Positions 23,768-36,400 of a stretch of DNA of 64,000 bases are shown here, piece by piece. The stretch spans positions 109,551,447-109,615,446 of the forward strand of contig CM061920.1 of the NCBI GenBank assembly GCA_031002005.1. The letters run 5' to 3'. The stretch is from Vandiemenella viatica. Lineage: Eukaryota > Arthropoda > Insecta > Orthoptera > Morabidae. The stretch's first letter is position 1, and every line of letters starts with the position of its first letter. The notes beneath the pieces are model-generated. The model worked only from the letters and a program-made list of their open reading frames with translations. It did no database searches and had not been told where the DNA came from. A program made the position numbers and the translations under genes.

Positions 23768-24517
23768 CTACGTGGCAAAATCCCATGGCACAGCTGACCC
23801 AAGTTCACCATTTACTTTAAAGTCAACATCTTCCATAGTGAATAAGTCCAGTGGGTCATGAGTATCAGACAATAATGGATCATACCCAGTGCCACTGCTA
23901 ACTGATGAAGTCCCCAGATATGATGTCGGTGCTGATAATAAGGAGGAACCACGAGATGGTGACAATATGTCAACATCTGAAGTCATCGGAGTGGATGGTA
24001 CTAATTCATCTAACCAATCAACATTTCCAACATCAACATCGACTGGTACATCCACATCCATGAGCTCGTCAGGGGGCTGTGCAGATTCAGTAACCAATTC
24101 GGATTCTGTATTATGAGCTACCTCCATTTCGGCATCAGAGTCGAGAGCTCCAAAGTCTGTTGGGTCCAGTACACTAAGATCTAAACCCAACGTTAAGTCA
24201 GAGTCAATACCATCTGTATCTGATGGTCTTGCTACCTCTTCCAACAGGAAATCCAAGTCTTCATCTCTGAAATCTGTTGTATCCACTGAAGGAGGTAGTG
24301 GAGGTGGAGGTGGTGGTGGTGGTGGTGATGATGAGATTGTGGAATTTGTAGTAATGAACTGTGGTGGCTCGACACTACTTCCTCCGGGGCCAGAAGTGGG
24401 TGTAGCTGGATCCTGTGCTGCACTTGGTGGTAGTTCTCCATTCTTTATGAGTATCTCCAGTACATCATCAACTATTTGGCTTTTCACATGCTTCTGCTTT
24501 CCTGTTGGGATTTCCTC
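23768..24517 (-). CDS. Mrtf: MRTF exon 10 (C-terminal activation region, stop)
   Basis: Acceptor TTGATGTCTTCAG, then GAG GAA ATC in phase 0, open to TAG at 23770-23768 (249 residues). It begins with a basic stretch followed by SQIVDDVLEILIKNGELPPS, matching the short helical segment after the PPxYEEA motif in MRTFs. The rest has a polyproline run (SSPPPPPPPPPLPP), many D/E clusters such as FRDEDLDFLLEE, LDLSVLDPTDFG and VDWLDELVPSTP, and ends ...SAVPWDFAT. The acidic-hydrophobic composition is that of a transactivation domain. Confidence 0.9.
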   Translation of the reverse strand, partial: EEIPTGKQKHVKSQIVDDVLEILIKNGELPPSAAQDPATPTSGPGGSSVEPPQFITTNSTISSSPPPPPPPPPLPPSVDTTDFRDEDLDFLLEEVARPSDTDGIDSDLTLGLDLSVLDPTDFGALDSDAEMEVAHNTESELVTESAQPPDELMDVDVPVDVDVGNVDWLDELVPSTPMTSDVDILSPSRGSSLLSAPTSYLGTSSVSSGTGYDPLLSDTHDPLDLFTMEDVDFKVNGELGSAVPWDFAT

Positions 24518-26704
24518 CTGAAGACATCAAGCATAGATATTAAAAAATAATATTATTTCTGGAAGAATGCAATCTTAGTGTGGAAAGTGTAGATTTAATT
24601 GTGTGGTTTCCACAGCAGGGCTGTAAGAATTTTCTGTAGAAAATACTGTTGAAATAATTTTGTAATGACATGAATAAGAGCCAGTTTGGGAGGCAATGGA
24701 AGGAAGGAAGCAGTTAGAGAGTCTAGTGGATATGCTAAAGACATATACGAGTATTGGTGTTGGGGTGTAAGTGTTTATTTGATGAAGAATGATGTACAAT
24801 GGGGAAAAACTATGAACTTTTCTTCGGAAGGTAAGGGTATCAAAGAATGGAGTATGTTAATGTTGAATAAAGAAATATTAAAAATCAAAAATATGCTTGA
24901 AATTTAATTATATGGTTATAGAATTGCTAAGAGCAACTGCTCTGAGAAATTTTTCGATGAGATTGGTTTCACTATGAAAGAATAGTATAATCTGTATGGG
25001 TAATTGCTTTCTCTGTGGAAGCCAAACAATGCTGATCAGAAAGGTTTAATGTAAAGTAAAAAATTTGGTTTGACCTGAATGACAGCTTTTAACAGTGTAT
25101 GCACTGACATGGAAATTATATGTTTATATAATTGATCAGAACACACATGAAATGGTATTATAAACTGTGAAAATAAAAATTCCCAAAATAGTTTGTGTCC
25201 TTTTTGGTTGTTTATGATTTTAACCTCTATGAAACATATTTAACATTGCAACAGAGTTACTGTTGACAATTGAGCAATTCTAAAATCAGCAAATGCATTT
25301 ACAGCGAGACATCACTATAGGTCTGCATATTGGGTAACATGATTTGTAATAGTTGTATTATTTTTTTGTTGCTGCAACTTTTCTGCATTCAGCTTTGGTA
25401 AGTAATAAGTTTACTTTTTATATCCTCATTAAGTTTTGAAAAAAGTGGATAAATAAAACTAAACAATTTTTTTATCAACTGACAACATAAAATTAATAAA
25501 AATACTTCACTACATTACCTTGATATGTTTAGTTGCCTCTTCATAGTGTGGTGGTGGAACCTTGGGAATAATAAAAGCTGTAGCAGTGGCTTCCCCAGTA
25601 ATGCCACGACCCACACTTAATTTGACAGCACCATCTGTTTGTTGAGCCTGTTGTGTAATAAATGATCCCAGAAAGTTTGGCAAAGACGCTGTCCTAAAAA
25701 CAACAATAACATAGTTCTTACTAAAGATCACATTTATTGAGTTGGAAATTTTATTAAATTTCTATCATAAAACTTATGAGCAGTACTGGTTCCAATGGTT
25801 TTAATAATGAAGTGGAAAATTATATCACTTCCTGTGGGTATTTTTCTTGAAGACAAACCTTCCAATTATCATTAAAACAAGTACATCTTAGAAAGATTAA
25901 TCACATATTTCAGAACATAAGGAATGTTATTGTTTACATTTACCAAATAAACACAGTGTGTCATATTACAGATTCAAGGCCCACCTAATTTTCGTCATTC
26001 TTTAGTTAATTAATATGTCATATCATTCAAAGTGATATCGATAGCGATAGCCACAGATCAATATCGCTATATGGACTTGGATTGTCAGTCTTTGCCAGTA
26101 ATACAGAGTTCTTCCTAATAGCAGCAATTTCTCTGAACTCACAAGGTGGGAACTTGCCTAGCAGTACAAACTTGGCACAAGGCAACCACCTGGTCTCAAC
26201 TTGAGATAACACCCAGTCATTATTATTACATATGTTTAACCTTTCTTAATCATCTTTTCCATTACCTATATTGAACCACCACTAACCTTAGGTGATGTTT
26301 ACTTCATAAAAATTATTATTATTATTATTATTTAATTTGTACTTCTATAATAATTATATATTTTTTTTAATATTTAGTTCTACTTATATTTTGATCTTCC
26401 CACCGACCAGAGATTAGTTTGGATATATATCTATGCCCAGGTATTAACTCTGATTCACTGCCCCTCTACTTTTCCGATGTTTGAATTTACCCCCACCATT
26501 TTCCCTACTGGCGGTCTTTCCATGAGGCACTCTCCAGCTGCACCCACCTCTCATAATGTTCTCCCGTTGATGAAGGGTTTATCCCGAAAATTGTGTCTAT
26601 TCTGTGTGTTCGTACCCCACATCCATCATCTAAAGGTAAGTGGTGGCTCATTTCCCTATCCTAATTTGATTCATTTCCGCTACTTAGCGTCTTGATTTCA
26701 TTGT

Positions 26705-26744
<40 letters not shown>

Positions 26745-27448
26745 AACATTAGGATAGGATAAAAAACCACCCCTTACCAAAGAAGGAGATTCCAGCGGCG
26801 TTGGTACAAAAAAAAAAAAACACGAACACACAAAGAATATAATTTTCGAGCATGACTCTTCCTCAGTAGAAGTGAGATGGCTGCACGCAAGGGGCCAACA
26901 GCCAACTGTGTGAGCTACAATGTCGGTGGCTCATGGTGGGGGAAAAACAACATGGCAGGAAGTGAGGGGGGGGGTAAAAGAGCACAGGCTGGAAAACGAT
27001 GATGAATAGTAAGTATAAAGCAAAACTGTAAACAAGGACCCGTCGCGGAAGGGCAGTATACTTCAGTTAATCAAGTAATGGACACATGTAGGGGAAAAAA
27101 TAAATAAATATTATTCAGAAATTTTAAGTTAAAACTAAAAATAAGCAAAATTCGAAGTCACAATTTATAAAGATAGGCTCTGATGAGTGGTGGTTCTATG
27201 AGGGAAGGTGAAGTGAGGGGATGGGTGGGAGGAAAATTGGTGCTATCTTAAATTTAGACCTGGAGACTGTCTGGTCCCCAGTTGGTACTGATAGGCCAGT
27301 TCCCACCTTCGAAGTTCTGAAATACTGCTTTTATCTGAGAAGACTCTGATGGCGCGGACCGAGAAGCAGGTATTAAAATCGTTGGTGCCATGTATAGTGG
27401 CATGATGAGAAACAGGGTGGTCAGGGTTCTTGGTGTGTACTGATTGCC

Positions 27449-27486
<38 letters not shown>

Positions 27487-30347
27487 CTTACAGTGATAAA
27501 GTTTCATATAATGTGGTATGTTGACTTGTAATTACACAGAGATAAACTAATGTTGATTAGCCAAGTCATGTCAATGAAACAAACTGTGATTGATGGATAA
27601 ATGAAAATATCATCACGTATAGTGGACTGTATAGTTGTGGCTAGATAGAGTGATTAAAGAAAACTGCTTCATGTGCTGAACTGAAGTGAATAAGGGGTAG
27701 TTTGTATGGACATTTCTCATTTGGCTAAAGAACCTGCAATCTGTGGATCTTCGTAACTATTTGTGATGTAATAGAACTTACTTAAAATATCAGTTGATAG
27801 TTGGACTATTTTGTGCGTTTGGTTCGTTAAAGAGTAGGAATAATAAAATACTTTTTTCAATAACCATTTGATGACAGTGTTCATTTAATCAAACAAAGAT
27901 AGAAGTTCTGATTGGCAGAAGTAGAAGTAATAGCTTATATGATCTTAAATGTGTTGTTGTAATACTTCAAGATGGCCTCATACTCGGTACTAGTGCTTTA
28001 ATTAAGAATAAATAAACAATATTCTGACATGTCTACCATGATCAGGACTGTTTAATTTAGTTGAGAATAAAAAATATTCTGACAAGTGTTGCTAACAGCC
28101 TTTATGTAAATGCAAACATTTTTATTCAAAATAACTGAACTTTTCATTTTTCAGAGGGGAAAAAAAGTATAAGGAAAAATAATAAGATATTATAATAAAT
28201 AAACCATTCATTAATGTGTTTCTAGTATCCCTCTCAAATGTATTCTATTTCAGGAGATTACCTATGGTGACCAGCAGGAGTCACGCCATTCACTGATGCT
28301 GCTGCCACCTTTTGCAAGTTGAGATGATTTAACACTAATGCTGTCTGCTGCTGGTCCAACACAATGCTCCGTCGTGGTTGCTGTGCTTGGTTGCTGATGC
28401 AGTTGTTGATGTTGTTGTTGTTGATAACAGTGCTGTTATTACTATTATTGCTGCTGCTGCTGTTGTTGTTATTACTGCTGCCCTGCTGATGCTGGTTATT
28501 CTGATTTTGGAGAAAGGCAGCTAGACTTGCTTTAGCGTTGACAACCTGTCGGCAAAAAAAGGTAAGAAATAATAATTTTAACATTTTATTGCTTGCAACT
28601 GCCAACATATAATACATCAAAACTCTCATAAAGGGTCACATGCTGATTTAATTTAAACAATTTCATTTGTAAGTTTAAGAATATAAAAGAGAATTTCCTT
28701 TGAAATATATAAGTTTAACAAATATCTCATGGATATAAAAAATTGTTCAAGAGCACATGTCTAATCTTATATCTTTAAACGGGAAATTCTTGTATATAAA
28801 TATATATATATAGCTTGTTAAGAAACAAAGGTGAATTGGCTGCCAGCAGCGCTTGCGTGCAACCATCTCACTTCTACTGAGGAAGAGCCATGCTCGAAAA
28901 TTTTATTCTTTGTGTGTTCGTGTTTTTTTCGTGTACCAGTATGTAGCAGCCATCTTTACCATGAATGTGTTGATTTTCAAGGAGCTGTATTAGTGGACAT
29001 TGTGTTTAGGTTTAAATGCAGCCTGCACCTGCATGAAGACTAATTTTCTATGGTGTATCATGGTTTTTGAGTAAATAAGTAGGCTGCAGTACCGAATTCT
29101 AACTGTAATAACATCACAGGCGGCTTGAGACGTCTATTGCCGCTATGTCAGCAATGTGCCTAATATGGTTGTGTTTAGGTAGGATGGCAACCTGGACCAG
29201 AATGATGCTTAGTGGATTCTGAGTAAAGAAAACAGCTGCCACAGCAAATTCTGACAATAGAAACGTCGCAGACTGCTTAAGATGTCTATTAATGCATAGG
29301 CAGTAATGTGCGTAATCGTATGTTTTGGTGGTAATTACAACTTTGTTACATATTTTACGGCTTTCACTTTTTCTTAAAGTGCCAAGGAAGCAGCTAGCCA
29401 TATTTTCAACCCGATTTAACAGTTTTTTCTACTAGCCATACTTTGCACAGTAACCAGTTATCATTAAATACTACCAGTTTAATTCTAAAACATTTTATGT
29501 AAGTAGGAAGGAAATATGTTGAATGTATAACAAATATAGAGCGGTCTGACAGCTCAAATGTAATTAGTGGGGAAAAAAGTGGTTTCTGTGCTAGCTCTCA
29601 AAATTTTTTGGCTATGATCCAGTGTTCAAATCCCGGTGGAGGCAAGAATTTTTAAGATTTGTATTTGATCTTAGGAATTACGCTGGGGTGTTCTGTGGTT
29701 CGGAATCTACATTAAATTGTAGGTCCCAAAGGAAAGGAACTGGCAGTCCTACATCCGCTACAATGGCTTAGTATGCCACCTTCTGGAGGATCCAACCAAC
29801 CATCAAATTAGGTTTTTATACTTTCTATATAATTAATGTGTCCAATCTAATACTATTATATGGGCAACTCTTTTAAATACATAAAATTAATTTCTCACAA
29901 ACTTCCATAAGGATTTTGATGAAATCTTGCATTCTGAACAAAAATCGAAAGATGCCGAGCAAAGATCGGTCACCCAGATACTTTTTTATTTATTTACAAC
30001 AAAGCTCTCCAAGAGATTTTATCTTCTGGGTATGAAATGATAACTTTACACTGAACTTTACAAACAGATAATGTTAATAAAGATTTAAATCAATTTGTAC
30101 AATAAATATTTGTGAACAAAGGTGGTCTTAGAGTATTTCTATGTTGCTAAATAATTCATCTTGAGCCAGACTGAATATAAAATGAAACCTTTCATTTGAC
30201 AGTAGATTAGGAATTGTTTAATCTCACCATTAGTCATAACTGAAAGTTCATATCAAGAAGTAACATCAACAGGAAAGATGCAGATAATATGAGTGAGTCA
30301 GTATTACCTGGTGCTGTGGCTGTTGCTGCTGCTTTTGTTTTTGCTGC

Positions 30348-30422
<75 letters not shown>

Positions 30423-30428
30423 TGATGC

Positions 30429-30463
<35 letters not shown>

Positions 30464-33400
30464 CTGCTGTTGTTGTTGTTGCTGATGCTGCTGTTGTTGC
30501 TGTTGGAAGGCAATATGTTGTTGCTGTTGCTGTTGTTGTTGGTGCTTCTGTTGTAGTTGTTGATGCTGCTGCTGTTGTTTCTGCAGCTGTTGTAACTGGA
30601 GTTGTAGTTGCTGTTGGGCCTTCTTGTGTTGTAAATGTTGCTGCAATATGAGCTTCTGTGGCTGTGAAATTACTGCTGGTGTTGAACCACTCCCGCCAGC
30701 AGACACAGTTTGAGTCTGTGAGGCTGCAGCAGCAGCTGCTGCTTTACTGCGCATTTTCTGTAACTGTAACTGCATCTGTGACTGATGCAGTTGTCTCTGA
30801 AGCTCCTCAATACGACGCTGCTGATCACGAATAATTTCCTCAGTAGCTGCAGGGGTTGAAGGTGTAGCAGGAGCAGGACTGCCTCCTGCTTCCATGTCCA
30901 CATCTGTGGAGTTCTGTGGTGAGGGCACTCCTGGTGGGCTTGCAGCAGCCATTGACTCAGTATCTGTTAGCAAAGACTATGTATCAACATCAGGCATATC
31001 TGAATAGGCACAGTACTGATGTTGAATTAATATGTTTTATTACTGCTTCATTATTTTTTTCTGTAATTACTTTCAAATTTTATGATTTTTTAACTGCACC
31101 AAAAATAAGTTAAAATAATTTGACACAAGAGAATATAAACGGACAGCATGAATTTTTTAAAAAAGGAGAGAGAAAATAAACCCATTATTACTTGCTAAAT
31201 ATGAATCCCAGAGGGCTGCAGAAAGGCAAATGTAAAGCAAGAGCATCAAATAAACAAAAACAAATATTTGTAATAAAATAAACAATGTGAAAACAATCAG
31301 ATAAAGTTGATAACTTGTATATCAGAGTTGTTGGTAGGAACATGCCCAGTGCTCCTGCCTCCAACTTTGGTAAGTGAGGTGTTTACTATCTCTATCTTTG
31401 TTTATTTTCACATTGCCTTTTCATATTAATTATTGTCATCAGAATAAATATACATCTTATATGTATAAATGGATATATAACATAAGATTAATAGACTTTG
31501 AGACTGTTTGACCAATCACTATGAAAGTTGGCACATACATGTAGTTTTTAATTAAGAAGGTTTCTGACAAAAAAATTTGATACACTACACCTCTTCCCCT
31601 TTACACTCATTAATTTTTATACAAACCCACATTCTTCATCCAATTTTGATGGAACTTTGCACACGTATACTAAAAATTAGACAGAAATAATGTCAAAATT
31701 TAGTTTGTAAAAACCAAACCTCTCAACCCTTTATTTTTGTCAATGTTCTTTTTACAAAGTCAACTGATCACCATGAAAGTTGGCACATGTTTGTATTTTT
31801 TTATGAAGATGGCTTCTGATCAAAAACAATAAAAACACCACCTCCTCTTCCCTTTTACACTACTTAATTTTTACACAAACCCACATTATTTATGAGCTTT
31901 CAATGGAACTTTGCACATGTATACTTTAGAATAAAGAGAAAATTGCTGTCAACATCTGGTTTGCAAAAAGACAATTCCTTTCCACACCATTAATTTTTTT
32001 CAATGTTCTTTATACAAAGCTACAGTTGACACCATTTAACTGCTCTCCATGAAAGTTGGAACATGTATGAATTTTTTCATGGAGAAGGTTTCTGACCAAA
32101 AAAATCCAAATCCAGCCCTTCACCACTTTACAATCCTTAATTTTTATACAAACCCACAGTTGTTATCCGATTTGATGTAGCTTCGCACACATATACTTTA
32201 AAACAAAGAAAAAAAAAAACTGTACACATTAGTTTTACAGAAACCCAATCCCTCCCTCTCTTTCTACTCGCTTAATTTTTCCAACGTTCTTTATACAAAG
32301 GTACAGTTTCTACCTGGCTTTGAAGGAACTTTGTACGGGGTATACTTTAAAACAAACAGAAAAATTGTCTACATTTAATTTGCAAATGCCCAACCCCTCT
32401 TAATTTCTAATCTCCATTATAGAAACAAACAGTTTTTATCCAATTTTGATGGAACTTTGCACATGTACACTTTAGAACAGAGAAAAATACTGTCCATATT
32501 AGTTTTACAAAAAACAAACTACTCTCCTCCTTCACACCTCCTTAATTTTTTATGTTTTTTATACATATCCACAACTTGTATCCAAAATCAATGGAACTTT
32601 GCACACTTATACTTTAAATCAAACAGAAAAATAGTTTCAACATTTGGTTTGCAAAAGCCCAATCCTTTTTTCCCTTTACCCCTACCCATTTAATTTCTAA
32701 TGTTCTTTGTAGAAACCCACAGTTTTAAAACCCATCAAAATCAGTTCAGCTGTTTTTAAGTCATGCCAGAATATTCACAAAATAAATGTGTCCTAATGTC
32801 TCAAGATGTATGTCAGATTTTAATTTGGACCCAGAGCTTTCACGTTGTGAAAACCCATTAAAAATTTGCATTTTCTGCGTGATACCAGAAAAAAACACAA
32901 ATATATTCCAGATACAGCCTGGATAGTACCCGTTTCGATTACAGAGCAGCAACTTTAACAGATGTTGTGATTAGATTGAAATGCAGCCTGGACCAAAATG
33001 TAAACTGACATCCCATACCACAGCATGCAATTCATCCCATTCTGGGAATTGTTTGGGTATTTCAATGTTTAGTTTACTTCTGTAAGTGGCTGGTGCAAAA
33101 TTAATGAAACTTGGTACACGATTCACATTGTAAATATAAAAATAGTGTACAGGTAAATCAATCCTAATTATAGTGGGTATCAGCGTATACTCTGCTGGTA
33201 GTTTATAAGGGTTAAGTAAAAGAAAGAAAGAAATAATTAAGTAGAAAAACTATAAATACAGGTTTAATAGAGAATGAGAAAAAAAGAAAAATGCTAAGGA
33301 AGTTTAAACCTCAAATACATCTGGAAAAGGGAGAGAGAGGGATGGTCTCTATCAAGAACCTGGTGACCAAATTAGTACAATTACAAGTAATGGAGGTTAT

Positions 33401-36400
33401 GGCTTTATGCCCCATCAACATCAAGGTCACTCCAATTGAGTCGAATTTTCAACAAAAATAGAATATTAACGAGGAGAGTATGTTACTAATAATTCCACTA
33501 ATGCATCTTTATACGATAAAAGGCAAGGGTGTGTGTGAACAATTGTGATGTCCACAAAAAAGACAAACTGCTTTAGTGGGAACCTGCTATAAGTAAACAT
33601 CATGTGGTAGTAATGATATGATGACAGTTTTGCTCTGACATACAATAAGCTTCTGCCATCGCTTAATCCAGTGTTTCTCAAAATTTTAGCTCCACGTACC
33701 CCCTAAACAAAAAACTGTAATCTTTTTTTTTTTTTTAGCTCCACTTCTGGCAACAATGAGCTATATTCACCATTGTGTATGTTATATGCTTGAATAGCCA
33801 GTCCACCATTATGTAAATCTTGTCACAAACCACCTACGATCAACTGGCGTATCCCTAGGGATTTGCATACCCCACTTAGAGAAACAATGGCTTAATGTAA
33901 CCTAGTAATCTTACTATATAAATTGAATCTACACTGTAACATTAAATATAAACTGTGGCACATCTTTGTGTATTTCACACGAACAAAACAGATAAATCTA
34001 GAATTAATAATAAAATGATTTTAGAGAAATTATGAATCACTCACTTTGTGGTAAAACTGAAAAAAGTAAGAAATGTTGTAGTATGTCACGTGACTATATT
34101 TCAGTGAATTATTATATGTTATGAATTTTCATAAGCTGTAACAATAAATGTGACTTATCACTGTACTAATCATTTAGTTTTTGCCTGCCTCACAAACATA
34201 TACGATGGTTAATGGTGCTGAAGAAAGACATAGGTCTTACCCGACACAGACTGTGAGTCTTCACCAGTGAATCCTGGGCTCGGACTTGGAGACGTACACA
34301 ATTCTGCGCCAAATGGCCTCAGCCTGTCAATCAGCTGTGGCTTCGATCCTGACACGGGAAGATTGCGCCTCTTCAGCTCCGCCTTCAGGTCGCTCACTGG
34401 AGTGACGGAGCACAACAGACACACGGCAAGGCCATTAGTAGGGTTGTAGTGAGTTTCTAGTAGGAGTACTCAGAGAAAACAAAAGCACATGGGAACATGC
34501 TCAAATGCAAATAAAAAATTAACACCAATATAAATGGAGTGATTAAATATGGCTATTCCTATGTTACTTGTAGAATATTATATTAAGTGCACTTTTTTCA
34601 CCAATTTACTGCAGTACATGGAAACGACATTAGAATCAAACTGACCAAATTTAGAAAGAGAATATGAGTCACCATTTGTCTATGCAAGCTATTAATATAG
34701 TTTTTTATGTTAATTCATGCATGTAAGTTAAGGTTGGGCTCAAACACAATACACAGGTTATTCAAGGAGCCAATTTCTATATTTATTTATTTTTATTTTT
34801 TTACTGAAAGTGAAGCTAAGCTTACTAAATTGAGACCAAGAAACTGAGTGCTTTGTGAAATGCTTTACTATCGTTGGAGACATCTCTCAAGGAAATTAAA
34901 TTTCCATTTTCCATAAAATTTTCTCAGCCAGAAACCATCAAATTTGCAGCTTCGTTCAAAGTAAAAATGTTTCAGACAGAAATATTATAATGAGTAAATC
35001 ATATTGAAATCTACAGTATATGATTAAATCAATATTGTATTAAACATGTTTCTTGTTTCTGCTATCTTATAAACTTCTTCTTATATCTCCAAACATTAAA
35101 TTCTTTCTAATTAGTGCCGAAAAAATATAATTTTATCACGAATAGAACCTCAAGTAAATCTCAATAACTGTAATAAGTTTAATTTTTTTTTTATTATTTT
35201 GTTCAAGCAAACAGCATATCTGTAGATTTAAATGGATAAAACTGTAATAGCAATAAAAATTATTGCTCCAGAATTAAAATATTTGCTTAAAAACAAAACC
35301 ATTTTGCACTTGTATTAAAGAATGTTATCTTTAAGCATTCATGCATCAGCAAATTATAACTGTTAAAGTTACCAGAATCGTCAACATAAAACGTAGCTGA
35401 CATACGGGGATGAAGCATGCAGGCTTAGTACTTGGCAGCACTTTATTAGAAAGATGGGCTAAGATATTAGTTGAAATGGGTTATTTAAAACCAAATTTAA
35501 CTCCAACCACAAAATAAACATATGCACAAGAATCATGACCAAATTATAATTTTTCCTCATAGTATGCCAGCATTTTTTTTTTTTTTGCAATAAATTTTAT
35601 TATATACATATACAAAAATAACTTCTGCCAATTCCAATACCACGCATACTGGAAATGTACATTTTTGTTTTCAATATGAAACAAAATAAATCAAATGCAA
35701 AAAATAGTAGCTTGCAACAGTAATCAGACTAATAATAGCATGGAAATGGTTTTTAAAATCAAATGAGGTTTCCATTGTTCGATTCAAAGAATAAATTTAC
35801 TCACCTTTCCAGTCATCGAGGCGGGAAAGTGAGCGCATGACACTACCAGTGTCAGAAGGTGCCGGCGTGAGTGGAGGCGCTGGGCTTGCTGGAGGGGCTT
35901 GTGAGGGTGAGGTCACAGCAATCAACTGAGTGGGGTGCATTCTCAACTACTGGCTTCTGGGCTGCTGGCAAGATGATCTGGGGATACTGTGCCACAAAAA
36001 TGTAATTATGTAAATACCACTAACTGCTGCCAGTATAATGAATACAAATAATAATCCAATTCTTAACTCATCTGAAAGGATATGCGACAGTTAAACTATG
36101 TTCATAATAGAGAGATCAGCACTAAATCGAAAGGGGGCGGGGGGGGGGGGAAATATCATGGATATGTAAGTACTGAAATTTTCAGGATAGGCTATTGATA
36201 TGGAGAGCATGGAGTATGTAAAAATTATGGCAGATGTTGCATTGTTAATGATGTAATCCATTTTTATTTTTTTTTAGAAATAATGATGATACAGAAATTT
36301 TTTTTTAAATATAAAGTGTATAAAATTTCTCTCTCATTATATATTAACAAGAATTCACTTTAATAAGATTGTAAACTAGCAGTACAGGCTGTGGCTATAC

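Noticed and set aside
26035..26075. ATAGCGATA...TATCGCTAT inverted repeat as a transposon end
   Set aside because: Only 9 bp, no duplication or second copy; compatible with chance.
30289..30651. Long Ala/Val/Leu open frames on the plus strand
   Set aside because: They are antisense shadows of the CAG/CAA polyglutamine tract of MRTF exon 7.
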